Assembly (NCBI GenBank): GCA_951802195.1
Contig: OX637623.1
Coordinates: forward strand, 1,178,001-1,242,000
Length of the DNA: 64,000 nt
DNA from: Tausonia pullulans
Lineage: Eukaryota > Basidiomycota > Tremellomycetes > Cystofilobasidiales > Mrakiaceae
Direction of reading: 5' to 3'
Part shown: positions 44,301-56,454 of the stretch, piece by piece
Layout of the letters: every line of letters begins with the position of its first letter
How positions within the stretch are numbered: the stretch's first letter is position 1
Program-made: the position numbers and the translations under genes
The notes under the pieces: generated by a model
What the model was told of the DNA's origin: nothing
Seen by the model: the letters and a program-made list of their open reading frames with translations, nothing else
Databases searched by the model: none

Positions 44301-47300
44301 ACTGACCTTCAAATTCTCAATTTCACTCAAAATATCAAATTCAAGCTTGTATGCTGGTTACCTTATCCCTGTTTTCTCGCAGAAGAGATGGTTGTTTTGG
44401 ATCTGGGTGCGTACACCTTAGCTTTTTTGATTGATATGTACTGCTGACCCGATTACGCCGGCCCTCCAGTACCTCAACCCACTCAAGTTCGTGGTTGTTC
44501 CCATCCAATTCAGTCCTTCATGACACACGGAACCAAGTTTTGGCTGACTGGAAGATCCCTTTCACCCTCAGCTATGGATTTGCGAGTCTTATGCAAGTTA
44601 GTCGCCTGCGTCTTGCCACATGCCACCTCCTTGTCTATCAGGATCCAAGCTGACCTTCTGCTTCAGAACGAGTTCCGTCGGATCGACATGAAGTGTGACG
44701 GACTCTATCTCATCCCGGGCAATGCTGGTGTCCTGAATGGGGTCTACCCGGAGGAACTTGGCCCGAACCAAGTCTGCGTGAGTAGCAGATCACCTGATTC
44801 TCGCCTGCCCTTGCTCATCTTTTACTGCTACCCACAGAATCTGTTCGGTGCCAAGCCCGGCGAGCAATACGTCCTCGGCAGCGACTACATCTATGCTGGA
44901 TTCCAATACAAAGTCTCCGAGCAATGGGTGCGTGGCTCTCACCGCACCGCCAATAGTGGTTTGGCCGCCAAGCTGATCGCACTCGGCGTCATTTTAGCGC
45001 AATCTCGGCATCCTCTTTGTCTTCTTCATCGGATTTGGGGTTCTCCAGGTTCTCGCTATGGAGTGGCTCGCCCACAAGGCTGGCGCCCCCGTGTGTGAGT
45101 CGAAGGCGGTCGAATCCTTCTACAGCGGTTCAGGACTGAGTCGACGCTCCCATTCTCAGCCATCACCGTCTTCGCGAAGGAGAACAAAGACACCAAAAGG
45201 CGCAATGAGATCCTTCAGGAAAACAAACAGGCGTCGCGCCGTGGCGAGCTCGACCAGGACCTCTCATCGCTCGTTCAGACCTACAAGCCGTTCACTTGGG
45301 AAAACCTTCAATACACCGTCCCCGTCCCTGGAGGCCACCGCAAGCTTCTCAACTCGGTCTACGGATACTGCAAGCCTGGAACTCTCACTGCTCTCATGGG
45401 AGCCTCGGGAGGTGCGTTTATTTGCCCTTTTCTTCGTTCATTGAGCCTGTTGACACCAGATTTTTATGCGTCCCAGCCGGAAAGACGACCCTCCTTGATG
45501 TACTCGCCGGCCGAAAGACCATCGGTGTCATTGAGGGCGATGTGCTCATCAATGGACGCCCGGTTGGAATCGACTTTCAGCGTGGCACAGCCTACGTCGA
45601 GCAGCAGGACGTTCACGTAAGCGCCTGCCGTTGCAAAACATCTTGACAACACAATTTAACGGTTGTCTCCGTCCACAGGAATGGACCACGACCGTCCGCG
45701 AGGCTCTTCGCATTTCTGCCTATCTTCGTCAGCCTTACTCGGTCTCGAAGGAGGAGAAGGACGAGTACTGCGAGCAAATTCTTCAGCTCCTGTTCGTTGT
45801 CCCCATTTGCTTCTGGATCTCGACCGTATGCCTGACAGTTCTTTGTCAACAATCAGTGAGCTTGAGGATCTCGCCGACGCGATGATTGGTTTCCCGGGCT
45901 TTGGTCTCAGCGTCGAGGCGCGCAAGCGTCTGACGATTGGGGTCGAGCTGGCCTCTAAGCCTCAGCTTCTGCTCTTCCTTGACGAGGTCAGTTTGGATCG
46001 CTTGGACTTGTACAAATGCACGTTTTTCTCACGTATCTCGTTTTGCACAGCCTACGTCGGGTCTTGATGGACAGTCTGCTTGTGAGCGTGCACCTCTTCA
46101 GTCAGCCTCGTGCGGTCTGATCCGCTTTGCTGAACACCATCTTCCCCCAAGACAACATTATTCGATTCCTCAAGAAGCTCGCTGCGGCCGGACAAGCAAT
46201 CCTTTGCACGATCCACCAACCTAACAGTCTTCTCTTTGAGAATTTCGATCGACTTCTGCTGTAAGTATCAGATTCGTCCGCTCCGCGCCGAGCTACGCCC
46301 TTCACCCTCCCTCGTTACGCGCTTTCCGCCCGCTCTCCTTCTCTAAACTATATTTCGCACTCTCTAGTCTCCAGAGGGGCGGTGACACCGTCTATTTCGG
46401 TGGCGTCGGAAAGGACTCCCACATTCTTACCGAGTATCTCGCGAAGAACGGCGCTCCCTGCCCGCCTGAGGCTAACCCCGCCGAGTGAGTCGACACGGCC
46501 ACACCTCTCCTTCCAAGGAATAATATCTGATTCAGTACACTCTTAACCTTTCAGGTTCATGCTCGAGGCCATTGGAGCTGGCTCTTCGAAGCGAATGGGC
46601 GGAGGAGACTGGGGAGAGAAGTGGCGGGCTAGTGAGGAGTTTGCAATTGTCAAGGTACTTCTCCTTTTCCCCCAAAATCTTTTGATCTCCTGCCTAAAGC
46701 TGATCATATATTTTCGAACCTGAGTAGAAGGAAATCGAAGCTCTCAAAGCTGAGGCGCTCGCTAAGCCGGATGAGACGGACCCTGAGGCTTTGAAGGAGT
46801 ACAGTACACCGTTCTTCTTCCAGCTCAAGATCATCCTCCGCCGCACCATGACCGCCTTCTGGAGGATGCCCGACTACGGCTACACCCGTCTCTTCAGCCA
46901 CATGGCGATTGCCCTCGTGACCTCCTTGACGTTCCTGCAACTCGGCAACAGTGTTCAGGAGCTCCAGGTTCGTCCACGTCTCGTTCCCTTTGGGAACTCA
47001 CCTAATCCAACAAGCGTTCTGACATTTCGCCCCTCATCCACGCTTGCTGTAGTACCGAGTCTTCGCTATCTTCATGTGAGTCTGATTTTCAAAAGTCCCC
47101 AAGGCTTTCCCGCTCATACAAAGTCCGTTTTTGCAGTGTCACTGTCCTGCCGGCCATCGTCATTTCTCAGGTGCATCTCCTTTTCCGATTCTTCCCGAAT
47201 GCTTGGTTCAATGCTTACGTCCGGCCTCCGTCCCTCTAGGTTGAGCCCACGTACATCTTGAGTCGTGAGACTTTCAACCGCGAGGCCAGTTCCAAGATGT

Positions 47301-49155
47301 ACTCTGCCTACGTTTTCTCTATCTCACAGCGTGAGTCTGAGCGGAATGTCCTTGGAGCAAGTGCTGCTGCTTAACTGTTTCCTCTCAACCGCAGTCTGCG
47401 CCGAGATGCCTGTCAGTTTCTCGGTTAACCTGAAAGATATAGTTTTTACGCTGACCACGCGTGTTCCGCCTCCTAGTACTCTGTGCTCTGCGCCGTAGCG
47501 TTCTTCCTTCTGGTGAGATCTTCCATCGGCTGCCTCCTTCGGCTGCGAGCAGAGCGCTGACATCTAGGCGCCCTTTTCACCACAGTTCTACTTCGTATGG
47601 CCTTCTAATCAAGTTGAGATCATATCCCCTAAGCTGACTTTGCGCACGATTTTCTCCATCCTCGCAGCCTATGGTAAGTTACTAGAAGATGAAGAATCCT
47701 GCGAATGCCAGATCCTGACTCATTGTAAATGTCTTTCTAGGGCTTTCAATCAGCGCCGTCTCGTGCCGGATACCACTTCTTCATGGTCCTCGTTGCCGAG
47801 AGTGAGTGCTCTGTCCTCCGTTCTTGCACCCGTGTAAGTCATACTAAAGAAGATCTTTGCCTCCAGTCTACTCTGTCACCCTTGGACAGGCGGTCGCTGC
47901 GCTCAGCCCGACAATCTTGGGTTCGTTCGTTCCAATCCACCTAGAAATCAGATCTTCTCGCTGACCTCTTGTTTGTCGCATCCTAGTCGCTGCGCTGTGC
48001 AACCCGTGAGCCAATGATGACACCCCTCAGTCTGAGACAGGCTTCCTTGCTAACATTGTGCCTGATTACACCTACCTCCCTCTTTCCAGGTTCCTCCTCG
48101 TCATGTTCTCTCTCTTCTGGCGAGTAATGCCTCCGTCTCGTGTACTTTCTCGTTGCAGTCATGTCTGACAGTGTATTGGCTGATCATTATAGCGGTGTCA
48201 CGTAAGCCCTATCATGCATTAAGGTTAAAGATGCGCACTAATGGCACTCTTTGAACCTTCAGCATCCCGCAGCCGAGCCTTCCGTGGTTCTGGCGCAAGT
48301 GGATGTACGATCTGGACCCTTTCACCCGTCTTATCGCCGGCGAGTCTGCTATTGAATTCCTGCGTGCGATTCGTTTGCGGTTGCTGATCCTCCCATCTCT
48401 CGTTTAGGCCTCGTCTCCACCGAGCTCTATGGACTCGAGGTCCAATGCACGTCGAGCGAATTCAAAGTTTTCCAGCCTCCTTCTGGGCAGACTTGCACGG
48501 AATGGGCTCAAGACTGTGAGTTCAGCCTCACAAGGCGTGTTTTTGGGCTGCGCTGAGGTTCTTCGCCCGTCTCTTCCTCCCTCAGACATCGGCGTCGTTG
48601 GGTGAGAACGGCAACGTTCTTCGCAAGAGGATTGAATGAATCCCTACTGACCTGGATCATGAACAGTGGCTACCTTTCCACTTCGTCGCAGAACGCAACG
48701 TCGAACTGCGAGTAAGTCGACGATTACCTTCGCTGGAGTCTCCACAAGCGGTGATGCTGACGCTGCTTCATCTCACCATAGGTTCTGCCCGTATGTTTAC
48801 AAGCGCCGAATCGGAACTGTCGAGGTTACCAGCCTCTGGGAGCGCGTGTTGATCCAGACGCTTCTCTTTACGCAGGTACACGTCGGGCCAGCAGTACTAT
48901 CAGGCGCTCGGCATCAAGTATGTCATATATTCAGCAAACATATGTTAACACATTGCTGACCTTTACACCCCAGCTTCGACAACCGGTGGAGGGATCTTGG
49001 GTGAGCGCCACACGTCCGCTTGCATCCATCTTTGCCACGCTTTGACTGAAAACTCCCTCGTTTCACCCTCACACAGTATTATGATCGCCTTCACGGTCTT
49101 CAACTCGATTATCACAATCATCGCCTCACGTCTGCTTCGGTACGCGAAGCGGTAG
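41303..49155 (+). CDS. Pleiotropic drug resistance (PDR/ABCG) ATP-binding cassette transporter
   Basis: This is a full-length plasma-membrane efflux pump of the fungal PDR class, with two (NBD-TMD) halves in reverse order. The N-terminus has a Gln run and an acidic segment. NBD1 shows the fungal degenerate P-loop, [11 protein letters not shown] with Cys in place of Lys, then [15 protein letters not shown] (signature) and [12 protein letters not shown] (Walker B region). TMD1 follows ([19 protein letters not shown]). NBD2 has [32 protein letters not shown] (intact Walker A), [34 protein letters not shown] and the H-loop [11 protein letters not shown]2 carries the large extracellular loop with several Cys ([27 protein letters not shown]) typical of PDR pumps. 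The last helix runs to RLLRYAKR and TAG at 49153-49155. There are more than 25 short introns, the highest density in the window, one of them cutting the first P-loop. Confidence 0.92.
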
Positions 49156-51212
49156 TCTGCGCCGTGCTTGCTGCGCATTTGGATCCCTTGTGTTCAGCAT
49201 GGTTTCCTACTTTTCTTCTTCTTCTCTATACTATGCTGGGCCCCTTCTACTTCTCACGTTGTCGATTCCCACTTAGCTCGGACACAGTGCTCGCTCCCTC
49301 GTTAGAAGATATAATCCTTTACCTGCGTTGTGATTGAATTGTTGTTCCACATGTTTAGTATATTGCCTCGCTCCTCTCTCAGCTCCTTCATTCTCCGGCA
49401 GGAGTCAACCTCGACTCAAGGAGGATGCAAACAGCGGCATCTCTACCTTGATGTCAGATAGACTCATCATATTCTAGGGCGATTCAGGCAAGGCAATCCA
49501 GCAAGGAAAGGCCCGCTTATTCGCGAGAAAGCGAGTACCGCACGCTTGCGCACTGCCTCATAAGGGATGGAAATCAAAAAGTTATTGTCCGATGCCCAAT
49601 ACCAAAATCTCAGAGCCAAATTGACAGAATTCCAATATACTTGCAGAGATCCCCTGAGATCATCATACCCTAAGAGCGAGAATAACAAGTGAGCAGACAT
49701 GCGCGCCTGCAACCTATCGTGAGTCAGCGAACTAAGAGTCAGTCTTCTGGGGAACATTGGTCAAACACGAGGGCTGATTGAGAGCTCAAACCATGGACCA
49801 GATCCCACTGAGCCATCTTAGCGACCCTCCGGGCGACAGAGTCCAGCCTCTTGCCTGAGGTGATGTTAAAAGAAGGCCGACTCCGTCGTTGTTACACTGG
49901 GTCGAAACGGTAACCCCCCTCGCCCCTGAAGAGCCTAGCATAAAGTACACGGAGCTGTCCCAGTATTTGTAGCGGCCCTTGACGATCTTGTTACATTCGT
50001 TCGGCACGAATAACAGGAGTCATGTCAACATCTGACAGAGAGATTCAGTTCGCTGGAACACTTACCTTCTGCTCAAAGGGAGCCTAGACCCTGTCGATGT
50101 CGGTTGGGCTTGGGAGCTCAGCAAATGACCATGCGTCTGTGTCGGCATCCAAGCTGAGAACCGCTCTAATCTTCATGCCCAGTGGTAGCGGCAGATAAGA
50201 AGCCTTCCTCGCTTATGTAGCGAGTACGCCTAAACAAAGGGAAAGATAGTAAAAGGAAAACATCGAAGCCCTCACGTCCCGTATGATCACTAGTCACAGC
50301 TTTTATAACCGTGGTGCAGGATTTAGCCATCGGAACTCCGGATGAAAGCGATGAGCTTTCGTCGATGAAGAAGAGGAGTTGACAGCTTGCCCAGGAGCAC
50401 GAGCGAGGGGGCAAGGACGTAGTTTCGCGATCTGATAATCGGCATCTAGCGATTTACTCGCCTAGATTGCCTCGCAAGGAGGGGTTCCTTTGCCATGAAG
50501 TAAGTGTAACGGTGACACCGGGCGGAGAGAAGCTGAACATCGTAGATCAGCACTACGGCGCAAGGGCTCGAAAGGGAGGACGGCGAGGTGGCGGAATGAG
50601 ATCGGAGAAGAGAGAGCAGCTATTAGGCCAGCACTCTAGTTCTCTCTTCCCTATGCTCAGGAGAGCAACGTCTGATAACGGCGACTTAAATGCGAAACCG
50701 TCGGCGTCGTGTGAGCAAGAGTCGTGGGCCGGGGTTGGGCTTGCGTTCCTCGCTTCATTGGGGTCACAACGAAGCTCGTATCCCAAAGAGCATGAAAATA
50801 CGTCACTTGGCGAAGGACACCGAGTGTGGGTCAAGGGAGGCGAGCAAGTCGGCATGGCTGCATGAACGGAGATCTTAGGTCGCGCTCATCTGGTGTTGAC
50901 CTCATCGCTGCGAAGGAACCTTGCTAACGCCATCACCTTGCAACGCGTTCAGTCACTCCTCATATCCAATCTTGCAGGCGAAGCGACGGCAGATTGAATC
51001 CATCCTCCTGACTTCCTCCTGGCGGTGGCCTCGACGTTGTTGTCGCGTCGTCAGTGCGACCGCGCCGCTACTAGATCATGCCCTCTCTCCTTCGTCATTC
51101 TGCGGCAGGCACATGCTCACGAGTGAGTCTGGAAGGGCGAGCCTTTATGTTATCGTACATTTTATTCCCGCCAGCATCAACACTGGTCGGCCCACTGTCG
51201 ACCTCATCGGGT
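49156..51212. other. 2-kb gap with decayed-looking minus-strand ORFs
   Basis: This is the largest gap in the window. Minus-strand ORFs at 50166-50414, 49786-50007 and 49467-49757 have mixed, non-repetitive amino-acid content, and one putative exon end (GAGCAGAAG before GTAAGT, near 50068) looks genuine. Stops fall inside the apparent exons in all frames. I recognise no family. This may be a broken host gene or chance. A plus-strand ORF at 50467-50865 is basic and low-complexity and is not supported. A TATAAAAG-like string on the minus strand lies near 50300. Confidence 0.4.
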
Positions 51213-51791
51213 CTAGGCCATGGACACGTCCTCCTCCTTCTTCTCGTCCTTTGCCTCTCGGAGGTAGAGCACGTTGTTGCACCTAAGGATTGAAAGATAT
51301 AGACCGCGAGAGATACACGGGAAAGAGAGAACAGGACGAGACGGCGGAACCAGTAAGTACGCGATGTGAGAAGGTAGGACGCGTCGTTTCTGAGCCTCAT
51401 CCGCGAGGAGACACACCGGATGAAGACCTCTCCAAGAGCACCGTTGGACTTTCCGTTCTCGATTTCCTCCGTGTTGGCGAGCTGCACATGGCGACGCGGC
51501 ATACGACACGACGGTCAGGACTCGCGAGAGAAGAGCAGCCATGCGAAGGGCTCCCGTCTAAGTACCTGGATGTTCATGTACGAGTCCGTCGAGACAAGGT
51601 AGCCCTTGTACTCGAGGCCCCACTTGAGCTTGACGTAGACAACCTTGCCAGTAAGGTCGTTAAGGAAAGGCTTGGGGTTCACGGGAGCCTGGGACCAAGC
51701 GAGGAAGCGAGCGCGTTTCGACCAGATTAGCGGGTGGGCTCTGTGGGGTCGCAATCTCCGGACGTGCTGAACCGAGACTTACAACCGACAT
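51213..51791 (-). CDS. SMX3: Small nuclear ribonucleoprotein F (SmF)
   Basis: This is a core subunit of the heptameric Sm ring on spliceosomal U snRNAs. A tiny first exon, MSV (ATG at 51791), is joined to [17 protein letters not shown], then [20 protein letters not shown] and MNIQ, the Sm1 motif. After another intron [10 protein letters not shown] and [15 protein letters not shown] follow, the Sm2 motif with the Ile-Arg-Cys/Gly-Asn signature. The short acidic tail ends KKEEDVSMA with a stop at 51213. Deduced length is about 88 residues, as usual for SmF. The NPKPFLN opening and [12 protein letters not shown] distinguish it from Lsm6. Introns fall after codon 3 and in the loop between the Sm motifs. 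Confidence 0.93.
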
Positions 51792-52325
51792 GGAGGGCTG
51801 GATGGAAGGGGGGGAAGAGAAATGAAGCGGGGAAGGGGAGACCGAGACGTGAGGTGGTTGTTGAAAGGCAACCCTAGAGAGCGCCGCGCGACGGTCGTTC
51901 CTTCAGTTTGCGCGGGCACGCGGCCTTGACGACTGACGCGAGTAGCGTTGCTATCGGCGATCTCTTGATCATCGACAGATAGGCAGAGAACAGGGAGGGA
52001 ACTCAACAAGATGTTTCGCACACGAGCGGGCTTCACAGACAAGAGAGGGGAAAACTGAGAGCCATCCTCAAATTCTGAGGCCCGCCTAGGACCCATGCAA
52101 GTCACTGCACATCCTCATGACACAAAAGATCCTCATGCATGCTCATATCTAGTGTACAACAAGCTCATCAGTTGGACCAGAGACCATCGCCCGGCTGCCC
52201 GAGTCGAGTAGCCCTGCCCAACTGGGCACATAGCGCGCCGCCACCGATGCCCTCTGCCTGCCTGGGAGACAGCAATCAATTCAACCCCTTCATCACAGGT
52301 CAAGACTTCAGCCGCCTACGTGCCA
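51792..52325. other. Intergenic region between SmF and NC2-beta genes
   Basis: Half a kilobase holding the SmF promoter and the 3' UTR of NC2-beta, both minus-strand. C/T- and G/A-rich blocks lie near 51800-51860. No gene or named motif. Confidence 0.5.
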
Positions 52326-53195
52326 TCACTCGGCTGCTGGCGCTCCTCCCCCACCGGCCTCAAACCTCGCCTTGCTCGCCGCAAACATCTCAGCCTGCAT
52401 CGCGAGGAGCTGCTCGTCGCTCATCCCCGAACTCTTCGCCCCCGATGCGCTCTGCTTCTTCGCCCGAACCTGTGCAAAGTAGAGATGGGAACGGAATGAG
52501 TACGGGGGGGGGGGGGGGGGGGGGGCGTTCATTTGTTCAAGGTCGAGCCTTCCAGTCCAAAGCCGATTGCTGCACCAAAGACAGGTAGAGCCGCATGTCG
52601 ACCATGCGAGCACCGGACGATTCCTGGCGACGCAAAACCTCCAACAAGAGAGTCAAAACACTCACCTTGACATGCTCCTTGTGTTCGTCCAAGACGCCCT
52701 CGACACCCTCGACGTAGTTGTCAAAGCCCAACGCCTTAAGCGCCGCGACGACGTGTTCGGGTGCGATCGTCTTCTTTTGGTCCTTCTCGCACGCGTCATT
52801 AGCTTCGGAGGAGATGAGGTGGATGAACTCTGATGAGAGCACGAGGAGAGGCGAGGAGATTAAACGTCAGAGAGGGTCGGGCCACCAAGAGAGACGCGTT
52901 CAACAATGAGGGAAGTACGTCCAGACGACGCGTCGCATTCATTCACACTCACCGACGCAGCAATTGGAGAGGAGATCTCGCGTTTCTTTGGCGCAAATGA
53001 TGTCCTGGGGCATCAAGTCTACATGTAGACATGTCGAGTCCATGAAGGAAAGAAGACCGGATCAGCGCGCGCAAGTGGTGGGTCTGGCGTCGGAGGAGAG
53101 CGTGTACCGTTGATGAGCTTCTGCACTGTCGCCTTGGGAAGCGAAAGGTCGTCGTCCATCCCTCCTCCACGCCCGTGGTCTTCGTCGTCCGACAT
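52326..53195 (-). CDS. Negative cofactor 2 beta subunit (Dr1), histone-fold protein
   Basis: With NC2-alpha this forms a histone-fold dimer that clamps TBP on promoters and represses or tunes RNA polymerase II initiation. The start MSDDEDHGRGGGMDDDLSLP (53195) leads into KATVQKLIN, after an intron DLMPQDIICAKETRDLL and SNCC, then EFIHLISSEANDACEKDQKK. TIAPEHVVAALKALGFDNYV completes the fold, followed by VEGVLDEHKEHVK. After the last intron the C-terminal part is QSASGAKSSGMSDEQLLAMQ with an Ala/Gly-rich end, stop at 52326-52328. This is the usual Dr1 length and order. The last intron carries a 22-base G run on the plus strand, and the second intron has two ACGCGT strings. Confidence 0.93.
52504..52525 (+). 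repeat. G22 homopolymer within the last NC2-beta intron
   Basis: Twenty-two consecutive G on the plus strand, that is a C22 run in the transcript, about 35 bases upstream of the intron's acceptor. It is the longest homopolymer in the window and could form G-quadruplex or i-motif structures. Length is likely variable between strains or miscounted by sequencing. Confidence 0.9.
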
Positions 53196-53714
53196 GATGA
53201 ATGGATTCGATGGGAGAATATCTGAGGGAGGGGTGTGGACGCGGTTGGAGGGAGAACGCAACGAGACTGTTCAATCGCGTCGCGTGGAAGTGAGTTCTTC
53301 GATCATGCCCTGACAACCACTCATCATCATCGCAGTAATAGACACCATGTTCACGAGAAGCTATAATTCAGCATATGTGGAAGAGACTGAATGCGCGATG
53401 TCCTTTTTTGCTGTCGAGTGATAGTGAAAAGACGTGCTTGTGCAGCGTGATTGGGTTCTGGCTGTCCTCTTCCCTCCGTGATATCGTTCCCTCAGATCGC
53501 TTGCAATCACCTCTACTCCTTTCTCTGAGCAGAGTGGAGAAAGACGCAGAACTAGTCGAAGGGTGGCGCGTTTCGCTCACATCATCAGCCCCAGTCTCGA
53601 TCCATGCGCTCCCCTTCTCCAAAACTTGGGAAGGAAGCAGGAGGAGGGGAAGCCTGACCCAGCCAACGACCACTAGCCTCTCTTCCACCCCCCGACCACT
53701 GGACTCCCGTCACG
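53196..53714. other. Divergent promoter between NC2-beta and NMD3
   Basis: Half a kilobase between divergent start codons. It has an AT-richer centre (53340-53400) and C/T-rich flanks running into each leader. No recognised site; ORFs here are shadows. Confidence 0.5.
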
Positions 53715-56050
53715 ATGGAGTACACCCCTACCGTCGTCCCCCACTACGTCCTCTGTGCCGATTGTGGTGTGTAGAGAATGGCGCCGAGGCCGACTGGCGC
53801 GCTGCTATGTCCCACTCCACGTCGGCGCACTCCGCTGACCGAGCTGTCCTGGACGCCTGTGCTTCTCCCCTTGATAGGAACGCCCATTGAGCCCAACTCG
53901 GGTGAGTCTTGATTCTCTTTTGGGAATTACTCTCGCTTCTAGATGGACTCGGCCTGAAATCGTTCTCCCTCCCACCAGCCAACTTGTGCATTGCCTGCCT
54001 TCGCAACACGTCCGTGGTCTTCGTCTCGCGCTTCCTAGGCGTACCCGCCACAATAGCAAAAGGCTGACGATAGGACTCTACCTTTCTTTTGTCAACAGTG
54101 TCGACATCACCGAGGGTATTCCGAAACAGTCCTCCATCAACTTCTGTCGCAACTGCTCGCGCTACCTCTCGCCACCGAGCTCGTGGGTCGGCTGCGAGCT
54201 GGAGAGCCGAGAGCTTCTGAGTATCTGTCTTCGAAAGCTCAAGGTCAGTCCTCGCTTGCTCAAATGGCAACAGGCCGCTTCGGGTGCACGCGAATGATGA
54301 CTGACCGATTCGACGGTGGGGCCCTCTTCCCTCGGTTTGTACCTTCAGGGTCTCGCCAAAGTCCGCCTGATAGATGCTTCGTTCGTCTGGACGGAGCCGC
54401 ACTCGAAGCGTATCCGTGTTAAGCTCTCGATTCAGAAGGAGGTTCGTTTTGGTTCCTCGAGACAGTTACCTCTCGGCGGTCGCCGGGACAGTTCAAGCAA
54501 CCCTACTGACCCTTCACTTGCTCGCCAGGTCTTCACCTCGACCATTCTCCAGCAGATCTTCGAGGTCGAATACATCGTCTCGCACGGACAGTGTCCGGAC
54601 TGCACGCGTCTTGCCGCCAAGAACATGTGGAAGGCCTCGGTTCAGGTCCGACAGAAGGTCAACCACAAGCGGACCTTCCTCTTCCTTGAGCAGCTCATTC
54701 TTCGCCACAACGCGCATAAGGACACGGTCTCGATCAAGGAGGCCAAGGACGGTCTCGACTTCTTTTACGTGCAGCGTAATCACGCCATCAAAATGTGCGA
54801 GTTCCTCGCCGCTGTTACGCCTGTCCGGACCAAGGGCTCCGAGCAGCTTCTCTCGACGGACACCCACTCCGGCACTTCGTCGTACAAGTTCACCTACTCC
54901 GTCGAAATTGCGCCGATCTGCAAGGACGATCTCGTCTGCCTTTCGACCAAGCTCGCCCGGTCGCTGAGCAACATCAAGTGAGAGAACAGCTTGCATCTGC
55001 CAAGTTTCATAGGATCATCGCTGACCATCCTCGTTACCTCAGCCCGCTCGCTATCTGCACGCGTATCAGCAATTCCATCCAGCTCATCGACCCGACGACG
55101 CTCCAGGTGGTCGATCTCCCCTCGACCGTCTACTGGCGCGAACCTTTCCCGGCCCTCGCTCAGGTCACTGACCTCATCGAGTTTCTCGTCCTCGACATTG
55201 AACCCTCGGGCCTCGTCCGCGGCAAGCACGCGCTTGCCGATGCCCAGGTCACCTTTGCCAATTCACACAACGCGATTCTCGATTCTGGCGACGGTAGCGG
55301 AGGAGGCGACGGAACGTACCACACGCGAACCCATCTCGGCGCCATCCTCCAGCCCGGGGACACCGTTCTTGGCTACTTCCTCTCGCGCGCCAACTTCAAC
55401 AATGAGGCATACGAGTCGCTTGACGCCGGCCGGATCCCGGATGTTATGCTCGTCAAGAAGACGTACCCGAACCGGCGGAAGAAGAACCGCACGAGGAACT
55501 GGAAGCTCAAGTCGATTGCCATTGAGGCCGAGGACGTCCCGAGCCAGGGCGCCGACAAGGTTCTCGGCCGTGGAGCGCTCGGACGGAGAGGAGGACTTGA
55601 CCAGCAGAAGGTCGAGAAGGACTACGAGATGTTCCTGCGTGAGCTCGAGGAGGACCCGGAGCTTCGCGGATCGATCAACCTTTACAAGGCGGCTCTGGCC
55701 GTCGAGGCGCCGGCAGAGGGAGACGATGTTGCCATGGGTGGTGCTCGCGGTGGCAAGGGCGCGCCGGTGGGCAAGGGCAAGCGGGCTGCTGGTCGCAAGG
55801 CCCAGTTCTCGATGGACATCGAGGGTGGAGACGACGAGTCAGCGGCTGCTCCAGTTGCCGAGGAGACCGACGACGAGGACGACGAGGACTTCCCGGACAT
55901 CGACATCGACGAACTGCTGGGTGAGTTTGTGCACCGTTGACTATCCGTTCCTGGCACTAATCGCATCCCACGATCTTTGCAGACCACTTCGAGGAGATGA
56001 ACGTTGCGGATGAGGCGGGAGGCCCGGAGGTTGATGAGGACGACGAATAA
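53715..56050 (+). CDS. NMD3: 60S ribosomal export protein NMD3
   Basis: This nucleocytoplasmic adaptor binds pre-60S ribosomal subunits and links them to the exportin Crm1. The start MEYTPTVVPHYVLCADCG begins an N-terminal zinc-binding region. Tiny exons add TPIEPNS and NLCIACLRN, then SVDITEGIPKQSSINFCRNC completes the CxxC set. VRLIDASFVWTEPHSKRIRV, then SIQKEVF and STILQQIFEVEYIVSHGQC (a second zinc site, with CPDC), follow in order. VRQKVNHKRTFLFLEQLIL and IKEAKDGLDFFYVQRNHAIK are hallmark segments of the family. The C-terminal half ends in a long acidic tail (DEDDEDFPDIDIDELL) that should include nuclear export and localisation signals, with the last exon ending EVDEDDE and TAA at 56048-56050. 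Start chosen as the first ATG in frame, 519 bases from the NC2-beta start. Confidence 0.95.
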
Positions 56051-56454
56051 TCCTTAGACATGCTTGTTCTTTTGCCTTGCTTGCTACGTGAAGCGAAAAA
56101 AAAATATGCTGGCTTAACCAGAGCTATCCCTGGTGGCGGGCGGATACAAGAGCGCTGGCACGCGGATGAAAGTCCCACGGTAAGCAGCTGGCCTCTGTCT
56201 GGCCTCGCCTTGACTCGCCGCCGCCTTGACTCGCCGCCGCCTCTCATTTTGCTCGCTTGAAACCTCAACCGACCACCTCGCCTACCTCGCTTCACTCGCT
56301 CCTTCTCAGACGCATAGTCACTTCCCTCGCCCCCCTCCTCCAGGCACCCGACAAAGTGCTCTTCCGCCCGCTCGTCCGCTCGGCCACCCTCCTGTTCCGC
56401 TGCCCCCGGCTTATTACCTTCACGCCGACCTTCGCCTTCCCCCGTCCCCGCACC
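56051..56454. other. Intergenic region: NMD3 3' end and ArgRS leader
   Basis: Forty bases after NMD3 is an A-run (56097-56104). From about 56190 onward the sequence is strongly C/T-rich and stays open in frame with the ArgRS start (see findings). A short GACTCGCCGCCGCC-type repeat lies near 56208-56240. No separate gene. Confidence 0.5.

Noticed and set aside
50467-50865. 132-codon plus-strand ORF in the largest gap
   Set aside because: Basic, low-complexity composition, no family likeness, and equally long frames overlap it on the other strand.
52850-52950. Two ACGCGT strings in an NC2-beta intron as a second MBF target
   Set aside because: Only two copies, no promoter copy, and the hexamer recurs in several introns and exons of this GC-rich window.
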